6,981 nt of DNA from an uncultured Gemmatimonadales bacterium. Its GTDB lineage: Bacteria > Gemmatimonadota > Gemmatimonadetes > Longimicrobiales > Gaopeijiaceae. Location: the NCBI GenBank assembly GCA_937983085.1, contig CALJKZ010000687.1, forward strand, positions 1-6,981, in the 5' to 3' direction. Shown here in pieces: positions 1-4,984 of the stretch. The notes beneath the pieces are model-generated. The model was not told the DNA's origin, searched no databases, and was given only the letters and a program-made list of their open reading frames with translations. The position numbers and the translations under genes were made by a program. Position 1 is the first letter of the stretch; every line of letters begins with the position of its first letter.

Positions 1-1
1 C

Positions 2-223
2 TCCCTGCTCAGCATGGCCGTGGACCTGGGGCTCGTCGGCCGCTGCCAGCTCGAGCTCGACGACGGCGCCCCCGACCCCCTCCCCGTCCAGACCTGTCTG
101 CGGCTCGGCCGCAAGGTGCTGCGTGCCCATGAGGCGTTGCAGCTGCTCCCTCGCCACATCGCCGAGGATCTCGACACCGTGCTCGACCGTCTCGAAAAGC
201 GCCGGGAGGCCAAGCGCGGATGA
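2..223 (+). CDS. Hypothetical helical protein, 3' part only
   Basis: The reading frame is open from the left edge of the window (codons from base 2), so this is probably the C-terminal 73 residues of a longer protein. An internal ATG at 14 could be a start, but nothing resembling a ribosome binding site fits in the few bases before it. The visible part looks largely alpha-helical and charged: a stretch with LDDGAP, then an amphipathic region containing LRLGRKVLRAHEAL, ending in a basic tail (LEKRREAKRG). No recognised domain or catalytic motif is present. The stop codon overlaps the start of the next gene in an ATGA arrangement, which supports the frame and implies co-translation. Function unknown. 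Confidence 0.7.
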   Translation, partial: SLLSMAVDLGLVGRCQLELDDGAPDPLPVQTCLRLGRKVLRAHEALQLLPRHIAEDLDTVLDRLEKRREAKRG

Positions 224-777
224 ACACCGATCCCGGTCGGGAAAGCCTTGGCGACGCCGCCCGTGCCCTGTTGGTGCAACTCGAGCGGCGCGTCGCCTCC
301 GAGACGTCGCCCGAGGCGCAGGCCGCCCTGGCCGAGGAGCTTTTGGTCCACGCCGACTTCGTCGAAAGCCAAGGGGGCGCGCACAGGCTGCGGCTCGACG
401 CGAAGGTCGTCGCGCGGTACTCGGTCCCGCTCTACTGCGTCGTGGAAGTGGAGATGTCGGGGTTCACGACCGTCGACGTATTTCCCGAAACGGGCCACCT
501 CTTCCTTGGAGGGCTTCGCTCGCAAAACGGCCCCTTCGAGGTCGTCCTCCAACAAGCCATGATTGGGGACCGGCGCGGGATTCCGCGCCTGTGCGCGAGC
601 ACCTACCACACGTCCTGGCCCTTTGTCCCCGTCGAGCTTGGGTTGGTTTCCCGCATCCGTCCCCTCCAGATCACCTTCAGCGCCTACGGAAACCCCTCGG
701 CGCGGCCCCACGCCCACCTGACCTTCTTCGGCCGCAGACCCGCAAAGGGAGAACGGATACCCTTGGAGGACCGATGA
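220..777 (+). CDS. Unknown protein, LTFFGRRP paralogous family member A
   Basis: This 185-residue protein is not a family I can name, but it is clearly homologous to the gene at 6299-6937. Shared landmarks in order are: a helical N-terminus with an S-x-E-x2-x-AL pattern followed by GG (residues 52-53); NGPFEV (103-108); GDRR (116-119); SWPFVP (132-137); VSRIRPL (143-149); and LTFFGRRP (167-174). After the helical part (about 10-60), the rest alternates hydrophobic and polar residues with many aromatics, as in a beta-sandwich. No catalytic motif, signal peptide or membrane segment is visible. The ATG overlaps the upstream stop (ATGA) and follows GGGAGG at 204-209. A structural or virion-associated role is possible but is speculation. 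The existence of the gene is secure. Confidence 0.88.
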   Translation: MNTDPGRESLGDAARALLVQLERRVASETSPEAQAALAEELLVHADFVESQGGAHRLRLDAKVVARYSVPLYCVVEVEMSGFTTVDVFPETGHLFLGGLRSQNGPFEVVLQQAMIGDRRGIPRLCASTYHTSWPFVPVELGLVSRIRPLQITFSAYGNPSARPHAHLTFFGRRPAKGERIPLEDR

Positions 778-1259
778 CCCGCCCCGACGACCCAAGGATT
801 GGCCCCGAGTTTTCCGACCCCGAGTTGCGGAGCAAGATCAGCCTGCTCCTGCGCTTCGCGGACGTCGAGTGCGACCTCCGAGCGGCCATGATGACCAAGG
901 TGCGCAAGCAGCGAGACAAGCTCATGCGCCGCGCCAAAGAGCACCTCGCCGGCCTCCTGCGCGACCGCCCGGGCGACGCCGAGCTGGCCCAGGCACGCGG
1001 CGAGCTCGGCCAGGCCATGCGCGGCCTCGGGCGACGGGGGGCCCTGAGCGACGCACTGGAGATCCTGGTCGCCAAGCGCCGCGCCGCGCGTGTGGAGGTG
1101 GATGCGCGCGGCGCCGCGGTGGGCACCCCCGTGCCCCCGCTCTCCGTCTTCACCGACCCGGCCGCCGCGGCCATCGCCCAGGCCAAGATGGACCGCGTCG
1201 CGGCCGAGCACCCGAGCCTCGACGCCTTCGATGCTTCGCTTCGGCGAGGCCAGAACTAG
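774..1259 (+). CDS. Hypothetical basic, helix-rich protein
   Basis: A 161-residue protein with no recognised domain. Residues 16-65 form a long charged amphipathic stretch rich in Arg and Lys (for example KVRKQRDKLMRRAKEH at 42-57). Residues 67-110 look helical with small residues and end in KRRAARVEV, and an Ala-rich helix lies near 128-146. The pattern suits a helical bundle or short coiled coil, and the positive N-terminal half could bind nucleic acid, though no known DNA-binding motif is seen. The ATG overlaps the stop of the preceding gene (ATGA) and has GGAGGA at 765-770. The gene ends in TAG, followed by a 35-base gap, one of the largest in the window. Function unknown. Confidence 0.8.
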   Translation: MTRPDDPRIGPEFSDPELRSKISLLLRFADVECDLRAAMMTKVRKQRDKLMRRAKEHLAGLLRDRPGDAELAQARGELGQAMRGLGRRGALSDALEILVAKRRAARVEVDARGAAVGTPVPPLSVFTDPAAAAIAQAKMDRVAAEHPSLDAFDASLRRGQN

Positions 1260-1275
1260 ACCCGACCCACCACGC

Positions 1276-1283
1276 AGGAGGAG
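1276..1283 (+). promoter_or_regulatory. Shine-Dalgarno sequence AGGAGGAG
   Basis: AGGAGGAG lies 11 bases before the ATG at 1295, inside the 35-base gap between two genes. It fixes the start of the downstream gene and lets it initiate independently, unlike the overlapped genes around it. No promoter-like -35/-10 pair is recognisable in this short gap. Confidence 0.75.
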
Positions 1284-1294
1284 CGAGAAGACCC

Positions 1295-1663
1295 ATGACC
1301 GCCTACTACCCCCGAAACTACAACCCCGAAGACCTCGAACCCGGCAAGGTGGTCACCGTCCATCTCGCCCCAGGCCTGCGCAAGCACATGGTGGTCGAAA
1401 AGGGCCCCCGCGACGGCCCCCTGGGGTTTCGGACGCTGGAGCTTCGCGTCCAAGGTGACCCGGGGCTCAGCTACCTCTTCGCCTTCATCGCCGACCGCCA
1501 CTGGATGCTCTATGCCGAGTTCCTGGGCACGTCCAAGGAGATCGTGCACGTCGGACAGGTGCCCAACGTCCAGGCCCGCATCGACCCCTACGTCGAGTCC
1601 GAGCCCACCGAAGCTTCCCCCGAAGAGACGGCCAAAGAGACAAAAGGAAAGGAAGAAGCATGA
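1295..1663 (+). CDS. Hypothetical protein with charged C-terminal tail
   Basis: A 122-residue protein of unknown function. The N-terminus is rich in Tyr and Pro (MTAYYPRNYNPEDL), followed by alternating hydrophobic segments that suggest beta strands (VVTVHL at 19-24, TLELRV at 47-52, YLFAFIADRHWML at 60-72), then IVHVGQV (83-89). The last 25 residues are a low-complexity Glu/Lys/Thr tail, probably disordered. The start is set by a strong ribosome binding site at 1276-1283. The Lys/Glu codons of the tail are purine-rich (around 1641-1656) and double as the ribosome binding region of the next gene, whose ATG overlaps this stop (ATGA). No domain recognised. Confidence 0.82.
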   Translation: MTAYYPRNYNPEDLEPGKVVTVHLAPGLRKHMVVEKGPRDGPLGFRTLELRVQGDPGLSYLFAFIADRHWMLYAEFLGTSKEIVHVGQVPNVQARIDPYVESEPTEASPEETAKETKGKEEA

Positions 1664-2175
1664 ACGACCCCATCGGCCAGGAGATCGTCCTGCACACCAC
1701 CGTGCGCCAAACGTCGATGTATGTTGGCGACACGGTCGTCATCGTCCTCCAGGATGCAAAGGGCAACGATGTCGTGCGCCTGCGCTTTCCGACGGAGCTC
1801 GACGGAAAGCCCACGCTTCCGCGGCTTGCCTGGGCGCTCGAGCTCGGCGCTCGCAAGCGCGTCGTCCTTTCGGTGTGGGACGAGGGCCCCCTGCCGGCAT
1901 GGTCGGACACCCTCGAGCAGCCGCGCTTCGTGGTCACCGCCGACCAGCCGCTCGGCGTCGGGCGTGATCAGCGTCTCGGTCTCGCGGTCTCCTACTACCA
2001 CGGACCCGCCGACCCGGTTGCGGACAAGCTTGGGTCCAAAAGGTGGGTGTCGAAACACGCGCTTCGCCTCCCCGTTGACGCGCTCTTCGCGTGCGAGGAA
2101 CGTTTGCGCAAGATCCTCCGCCATGGCGGAGGGGAGCTCCTCCTCGAGATCCAGCCCGCAGGGCAGGCCGACTAG
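1660..2175 (+). CDS. Hypothetical protein, beta-rich N-terminal half
   Basis: This 171-residue protein has no family I recognise. Residues 8-44 show repeated alternating hydrophobic strands (EIVLHTTV, DTVVIVLQD, DVVRLRF), as in a small beta-barrel or sandwich. A further strand pair is at 66-73 (KRVVLSVW), and SYYHGPADP stands out at 111-119. The C-terminus appears helical (ALFACEERLRKIL, 141-153) and then HGGGELLLEIQ. The ATG overlaps the upstream stop and sits behind the purine-rich tract GGAAAGGAAG. The 3' end contains an 18-bp perfect palindrome (2115-2132), and the stop lies five bases before the methyltransferase start. Role unknown. Confidence 0.82.
   Translation: MNDPIGQEIVLHTTVRQTSMYVGDTVVIVLQDAKGNDVVRLRFPTELDGKPTLPRLAWALELGARKRVVLSVWDEGPLPAWSDTLEQPRFVVTADQPLGVGRDQRLGLAVSYYHGPADPVADKLGSKRWVSKHALRLPVDALFACEERLRKILRHGGGELLLEIQPAGQAD
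2115..2132. repeat. 18-bp perfect palindrome
   Basis: CCTCCGCCATGGCGGAGG is identical to its own reverse complement. It lies within the 3' coding part of the preceding gene, and its right edge is 48 bases before the GTG start of the first methyltransferase gene. In RNA it could form a seven-base-pair stem with a CATG loop. Its right arm contains GGAGG, which resembles a Shine-Dalgarno sequence and would be hidden in such a hairpin. It could be an operator, a translational control hairpin, or an accident of coding in high-GC DNA. Confidence 0.5.
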
Positions 2176-2180
2176 AAACC

Positions 2181-2993
2181 GTGGAGGTCGTCTACCATCG
2201 CGCCGGCGAGGGCGTCCTGTACCAGGGCGACTGTCGCGTGATCGTTCCCCAGCTCGCCCACACCTCACCCCCCGAAGAGGTCGACGTGGCCATCGTCGAC
2301 CCGCCCTACGGGGACACCAAGCTCGACTGGGACAGCCGAGACCTCGGCTGGCTCGAGGACCTCGACAAGGTCGTCAAGCCCACGGGCACGATCTGGCTTT
2401 TCGGCTCGATGCGCATGCTCATGGCGCAGGCCGCCGGCATCGAGGCCCTCGGGTGGCAGCTCGCCCAGGACCTCGTGTGGGAAAAGCACAACGGCTCGGG
2501 CTTCCATGCCGACCGTTTCAAGCGCGTCCACGAGCACGTCGTCCATCTCTACCGCAAGGCCGTGCGGTGGAAGGACGTCTACAAGTCGCCGGTCACGACG
2601 CCCGACGCGGTCGCCCGCCAGGTGCGACGCAAGAAGCGGCCCACCCACATGGGCAACGTCGACCAGGGCCACTACGTGGCCGAGGACGGGGGCCCTCGGC
2701 TCATGCGCAGCGTCCTGCAGGTCCGGTCGTGCCACGGCTACGCCGACCACCCCACCCAAAAGCCCGTCGGCCTTTTGACGCCGCTCCTCGAGTACAGCTG
2801 TCCCCCGGGCGGCACGGTGCTCGACCCCATGTGCGGCGTGGCCAGCACCCTCGTCGCGGCCCGCTCCTTGGGACGGGGCTACGTCGGCATCGAGCTCGAC
2901 CCGCACTATTGCGAGGTGGGGGCCCGGCGGCTGTCGCAGGAGCTTCCCTTTTTCGCCTCGGAGACCACGGCCGAGGCCTGTCCCGGAAAGTAG
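2181..2993 (+). CDS. DNA methyltransferase, beta class, DPPY type (N6-adenine or N4-cytosine)
   Basis: A 270-residue SAM-dependent DNA amino-methyltransferase of the N6_N4_Mtase family (PF01555). The catalytic motif IV, DPPYG, is at residues 40-44, and the middle region with DLVWEKHNGSGFHADRF (97-113) is likely part of the base-contact and target-recognition section. HPTQKPV (190-196) corresponds to motif X. The SAM-binding motif I is C-terminal (DPMCGVAST, 215-223), followed by VGIELDP (235-241). The order IV, target region, X, I is that of the beta class. DPPY favours N6-adenine but does not prove it. Motif I departs from the usual DPFxGSGTT: Phe is Met and the second Gly is Ala. GTG at 2181 was chosen because it follows the previous stop by five bases and gives a normal N-terminus (EVVYHRAGEGVLYQGDC). 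The ribosome site before it is weak. No restriction enzyme is adjacent. Confidence 0.93.
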   Translation: MEVVYHRAGEGVLYQGDCRVIVPQLAHTSPPEEVDVAIVDPPYGDTKLDWDSRDLGWLEDLDKVVKPTGTIWLFGSMRMLMAQAAGIEALGWQLAQDLVWEKHNGSGFHADRFKRVHEHVVHLYRKAVRWKDVYKSPVTTPDAVARQVRRKKRPTHMGNVDQGHYVAEDGGPRLMRSVLQVRSCHGYADHPTQKPVGLLTPLLEYSCPPGGTVLDPMCGVASTLVAARSLGRGYVGIELDPHYCEVGARRLSQELPFFASETTAEACPGK

Positions 2994-3000
2994 GCAAACC

Positions 3001-3387
3001 GTGAGTATCCAGTTCGACCCCTCGGAGCCCGAAGCACAGGAAGCGCCGCCGCAGTCCAAGCCCCAGTGGCCCGCGATGCCCGAAGGGCCGTGGCGTGCGA
3101 TCCCGGGCTTCGACGGGTTCTACGAGATCAACGCCCAGGGCGACGTGCGCTCGTGGAAGGAATGGAAGGGCTACAAGGGACCGATGCCGCGCGTGATGAA
3201 GATCCAGGTCCGGGACAACGGCACGCGCTGGATCCAGCTGGGCCTTCACGGCGGTACCTGGAACGTCGACGCCATGGCGGCGGCCCTCTTCCCCGAAAGC
3301 CCCCTGCGCGCCGAGCTCGAGCGCTACCCTGTTCCGACGGAGCCCCAGCCGACCGAGTCCGTACCGAAAGAAGACGAGACCCCGTGA
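3001..3387 (+). CDS. NUMOD4-like protein lacking an HNH nuclease core
   Basis: This 128-residue protein contains a NUMOD4-type motif (PF07463) at residues 31-52: WRAIPGF, then GFYEIN, then GDVRSW. NUMOD4 is a DNA-associated module usually found N-terminal to HNH homing endonucleases. The next part (RVMKIQV at 64-70, WIQLGLHGGTWNVDAMAAALFP at 77-98, quoted discontinuously in meaning) parallels the section of those enzymes that ends in V-H-R-L-V-A-x-A-F. Here the His position appears to be Asp90. The protein then ends in a Pro/Glu tail, with no second His/Asn metal-binding region. I infer a DNA-binding remnant or domesticated form. The GTG start follows the preceding stop by seven bases, with GGAAAG at 2985-2990; its stop overlaps the next GTG (GTGA). 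Confidence 0.85.
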   Translation: MSIQFDPSEPEAQEAPPQSKPQWPAMPEGPWRAIPGFDGFYEINAQGDVRSWKEWKGYKGPMPRVMKIQVRDNGTRWIQLGLHGGTWNVDAMAAALFPESPLRAELERYPVPTEPQPTESVPKEDETP

Positions 3388-3749
3388 ACGGCTCGGTGAC
3401 CCTCTTCTTCGCCTCGATCAGCATCGTGTGCGCCGCGGTGCTGGGCCTCGCCGGCGGGGTCCTGCTCGGCGCGCGCTTGACCCTTCGCCTCATGGGCGGC
3501 TTCAAGAAGCTCTTCGACAAGCCCGAGTACCGCACCACCGCCGGCGCGGTCTGGGCGCTCCATCGCGTGGAAACGCTGTGCAAGGGCGGCGCAAGCGTCG
3601 ACGAGATTGGGGCCTTCGTGCAGGCCGAGGGCGACCGGATCGCAGCGCGGATCCAGGAAGGCGCGGGCCCGGACATCCTCGAAGCCATCATGGCCCCGGA
3701 TGCGCCCAAGGACGACCAGACCACGCCGAAGGAGGACGAGGATGAATAG
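3384..3749 (+). CDS. Small single-pass membrane protein
   Basis: A 121-residue protein with one clear hydrophobic segment at residues 5-30, starting VTLFFASISIVCAAVL and including small-residue packing positions (GLAGGVLLGA, 21-30). Arg31, Arg35, Lys41 and Lys42 follow at once, so by the positive-inside rule the N-terminus is outside and the larger C-terminal part is cytoplasmic. That part appears helical (about 50-104) and ends in an acidic tail (KEDEDE). No catalytic motif is seen. Size and topology allow a holin-like or membrane-anchor role in a phage, but the single transmembrane segment is weak evidence. The GTG start overlaps the upstream stop by four bases (GTGA). The codons of the tail hold the AAGGAGGA that serves the next gene. 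Confidence 0.8.
   Translation: MNGSVTLFFASISIVCAAVLGLAGGVLLGARLTLRLMGGFKKLFDKPEYRTTAGAVWALHRVETLCKGGASVDEIGAFVQAEGDRIAARIQEGAGPDILEAIMAPDAPKDDQTTPKEDEDE
3729..3736 (+). promoter_or_regulatory. Shine-Dalgarno sequence AAGGAGGA inside the preceding gene
   Basis: AAGGAGGA, a near-ideal match to the 16S rRNA 3' end, is embedded in codons for the Lys-Glu-Asp tail of the membrane protein. It sits five bases before the ATG at 3742, and this decides the start of the next gene, which overlaps by eight bases (ATGAATAG). Confidence 0.75.
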
Positions 3750-4089
3750 AAACCCCACCGACAACTCCGGCGCCATCGAGCGCCGCCAGATCGAGGCCAT
3801 GGTCGCGCGCGCCGAGGAAACCCCAGACAAGACGCAGAGCACGATCATCCAGGGCTGGAGCTTCGTGCTCAGCTTCGGCGCGCTTCTCGGTCAATGGCAG
3901 CTTTCGGCCCGACTTCACCCTCCCGGCCGAAGCTCCGAGTCCTGCGACTGGAAAGCGCTTGGTTGGCTCGTCGCCCGCTTCACCGAGGCGACGGGCCTCC
4001 CGCAGGGCGAAGAACCCAAGCTGCTGACCCCCTTCGAGACCACGCCTCCCACGAGCACGCACTACTGGATCTGGAGGCCCACCCCGTGA
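3742..4089 (+). CDS. Hypothetical protein
   Basis: A 115-residue protein with no recognised family. The N-terminus (residues 10-30) is a charged helix (AIERRQIEAMVARAEE). The middle holds IIQGWSFVLSFGALLGQWQL (35-54), which is moderately hydrophobic but contains polar residues, so it is more likely a buried amphipathic segment than a membrane span. The C-terminus is Pro/Thr-rich with an aromatic end (THYWIWRPTP). Start: ATG at 3742, eight bases inside the preceding gene, behind an excellent ribosome binding site. Its stop overlaps the next GTG (GTGA). The gene is believable from frame continuity and the start signal; function unknown. Confidence 0.75.
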   Translation: MNRNPTDNSGAIERRQIEAMVARAEETPDKTQSTIIQGWSFVLSFGALLGQWQLSARLHPPGRSSESCDWKALGWLVARFTEATGLPQGEEPKLLTPFETTPPTSTHYWIWRPTP

Positions 4090-4682
4090 GACCCATCGAG
4101 TCGATCACCATCGAGACCGTGCGGGGGACCACGCTCACCCTGCGACCCGTCTCGGAGGGCGCCCTCGAGATCGAGGTCCTCCTCGGCGGTCCCGTGGACG
4201 ACCCCATGGACCACGCGGACCGCCAGCGGGCGTTGGCCCTGGGCGACGACGACCTGCGGGACGTGCTGCGGCTCGAGGAGGACTCCGTCACGGCCCTCGT
4301 CCGTGCTCTCAACGCGCTGATCCGCCGGCGACGCTCGCAGGAGCCGAAGGACAAGATCCGGGTCTTGCTGCAAGGCGAAGACGCGTACCTCCAGCTCTGC
4401 CATTGGACGGTGCGCGGCGACGCGGTCGGCTTTGGCCTCAGCTACGCCTCGGTGCGGCGGCAAAGCGCCTTCCCGGCGCTCGCCGCAGGGGTGTTCCTGA
4501 GCCCTCGGTGCCTCGCCGAGCTCGACGTCGGCGTGCGCCGGATCCGGGAGTTCCAAGGCACCTTGAAGACGCCCGAGCCCTCCAGCGCCCAACAGAGCAC
4601 GCCGGACTACGACCCGGACTACGTCCCCGACCTCGACGTGACCCCGGTTCCCCTCTTCGATGACCCCTCGGAGGAAACATGA
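4086..4682 (+). CDS. Hypothetical protein with acidic repeat tail
   Basis: A 198-residue protein not assignable to a family. Residues 1-35 look like beta strands (SITIETV, TLTLRPV, ALEIEVLLGG). An acidic/helical part follows (DDLRDVLRLEEDSVTALVRALNALIRRRR, quoted loosely over 55-83), then strands around IRVLLQGEDAYLQL and a helix around 141-156. The last 35 residues are Pro/Asp-rich with a four-residue repeat (PDYD, PDYV, PDLD at 173-184). The GTG start overlaps the previous stop (GTGA) and has GGAGG at 4073-4077. The gene ends in an ATGA overlap with the acidic protein. No catalytic signature, signal peptide or membrane segment is visible. Role unknown. Confidence 0.8.
   Translation: MRPIESITIETVRGTTLTLRPVSEGALEIEVLLGGPVDDPMDHADRQRALALGDDDLRDVLRLEEDSVTALVRALNALIRRRRSQEPKDKIRVLLQGEDAYLQLCHWTVRGDAVGFGLSYASVRRQSAFPALAAGVFLSPRCLAELDVGVRRIREFQGTLKTPEPSSAQQSTPDYDPDYVPDLDVTPVPLFDDPSEET
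4602..4637 (+). repeat. Three imperfect 12-bp tandem repeats in coding sequence
   Basis: The units CCGGACTACGAC, CCGGACTACGTC and CCCGACCTCGAC follow each other directly and in frame, encoding PDYD, PDYV and PDLD in the C-terminal tail of the surrounding gene. The first two copies differ at one base and the third is more diverged. This fits local duplication by slippage in a disordered tail. Confidence 0.7.
4670..4674 (+). promoter_or_regulatory. Shine-Dalgarno sequence GGAGG for the acidic protein
   Basis: GGAGG lies four bases before the ATG at 4679, inside the codons for Ser-Glu-Glu at the end of the preceding gene. It supports the ATGA overlap as the true start of the acidic protein. Confidence 0.65.
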
Positions 4683-4984
4683 GCGAGCCCGATCCCCCGA
4701 AGCCACGCGCCTCGATCACCTTCATTGCGTGCAATCCGGGTGAACCGATCCCCCCGCAGCCAACCCGCGAGGAAGAGGACCTCGAGCGCGCGGAGGAGCA
4801 CGCCCACCAGCTGTGGCTCGCGGAGGCTGCCGATCATTGCCGGTGTGGCGACCTGTGGAGGCCCTGCGAGGGCGTCCTGGCTGGGGGTATGTGCGACGAG
4901 TTGGGCGGCGATGACGACGTCTACGACGACGACCTCGACGAGGACGACGACGACGCGTACGACCCATGGACCGGGGTGCGATGA
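4679..4984 (+). CDS. Small, strongly acidic cysteine-containing protein
   Basis: A 101-residue protein with about 29 Asp/Glu against 7 Arg/Lys. Residues 1-30 are Pro-rich, 31-50 form an acidic helix (EEEDLERAEEHAHQLWLAEA), and 54-72 carry four cysteines (C54, C56, C63, C72) that could bind metal. Residues 78-95 are almost all Asp, broken by V, Y, L, E, A and Y. No known family comes to mind. Such negative charge is seen in DNA-mimic proteins that block DNA-binding enzymes, and the gene is coupled by ATGA to the second methyltransferase; both points are suggestive only. An ordinary disordered acidic tail is the simpler reading. GGAGG at 4670-4674 supports the start. Confidence 0.78.
   Translation: MSEPDPPKPRASITFIACNPGEPIPPQPTREEEDLERAEEHAHQLWLAEAADHCRCGDLWRPCEGVLAGGMCDELGGDDDVYDDDLDEDDDDAYDPWTGVR
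4907..4963 (+). repeat. GAC-rich trinucleotide tract
   Basis: An in-frame run dominated by GAC (with GAT, GAG, TAC and GTC interruptions) encodes the Asp-rich C-terminus of the acidic protein. The longest uninterrupted run is four to five GAC units near 4942-4954. Such tracts can change length by replication slippage, which here would lengthen or shorten the acidic tail without a frameshift. Confidence 0.7.

Noticed and set aside
1121..1136. GGGCAC-CCCC-GTGCCC hairpin that might be a terminator.
   Set aside because: The stem is only six base pairs, there is no T-run after it, and it lies in the middle of a well-supported gene. Such hairpins are common in high-GC coding DNA.
2091..2180. Earlier ATG at 2091 for the first methyltransferase, adding 30 residues.
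   Set aside because: The extension lies wholly inside the preceding gene, has Pro/Arg-rich out-of-frame composition, and is not needed by the family. The GTG at 2181 directly follows that gene's stop.
684..3848. Several long open frames on the minus strand and in other plus frames, including long antisense frames opposite the methyltransferases.
   Set aside because: High GC makes stop codons rare in all frames. These frames have low-complexity Arg/Pro/Ala composition, no recognised motifs and no start signals, and they overlap well-supported genes completely.
3845..3905. Possible transmembrane segment in the protein at 3742-4089.
   Set aside because: The stretch is only moderately hydrophobic, contains Gln, Ser and Trp, and ends in polar residues. 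It is weaker than the clear segment of the upstream membrane protein.
4966..4980. Earlier ATG for the second methyltransferase, adding MDRGA.
   Set aside because: The ATG at 4981 forms the same ATGA overlap used at most other junctions, and the family N-terminus begins naturally at MRNEILVGPCLE.
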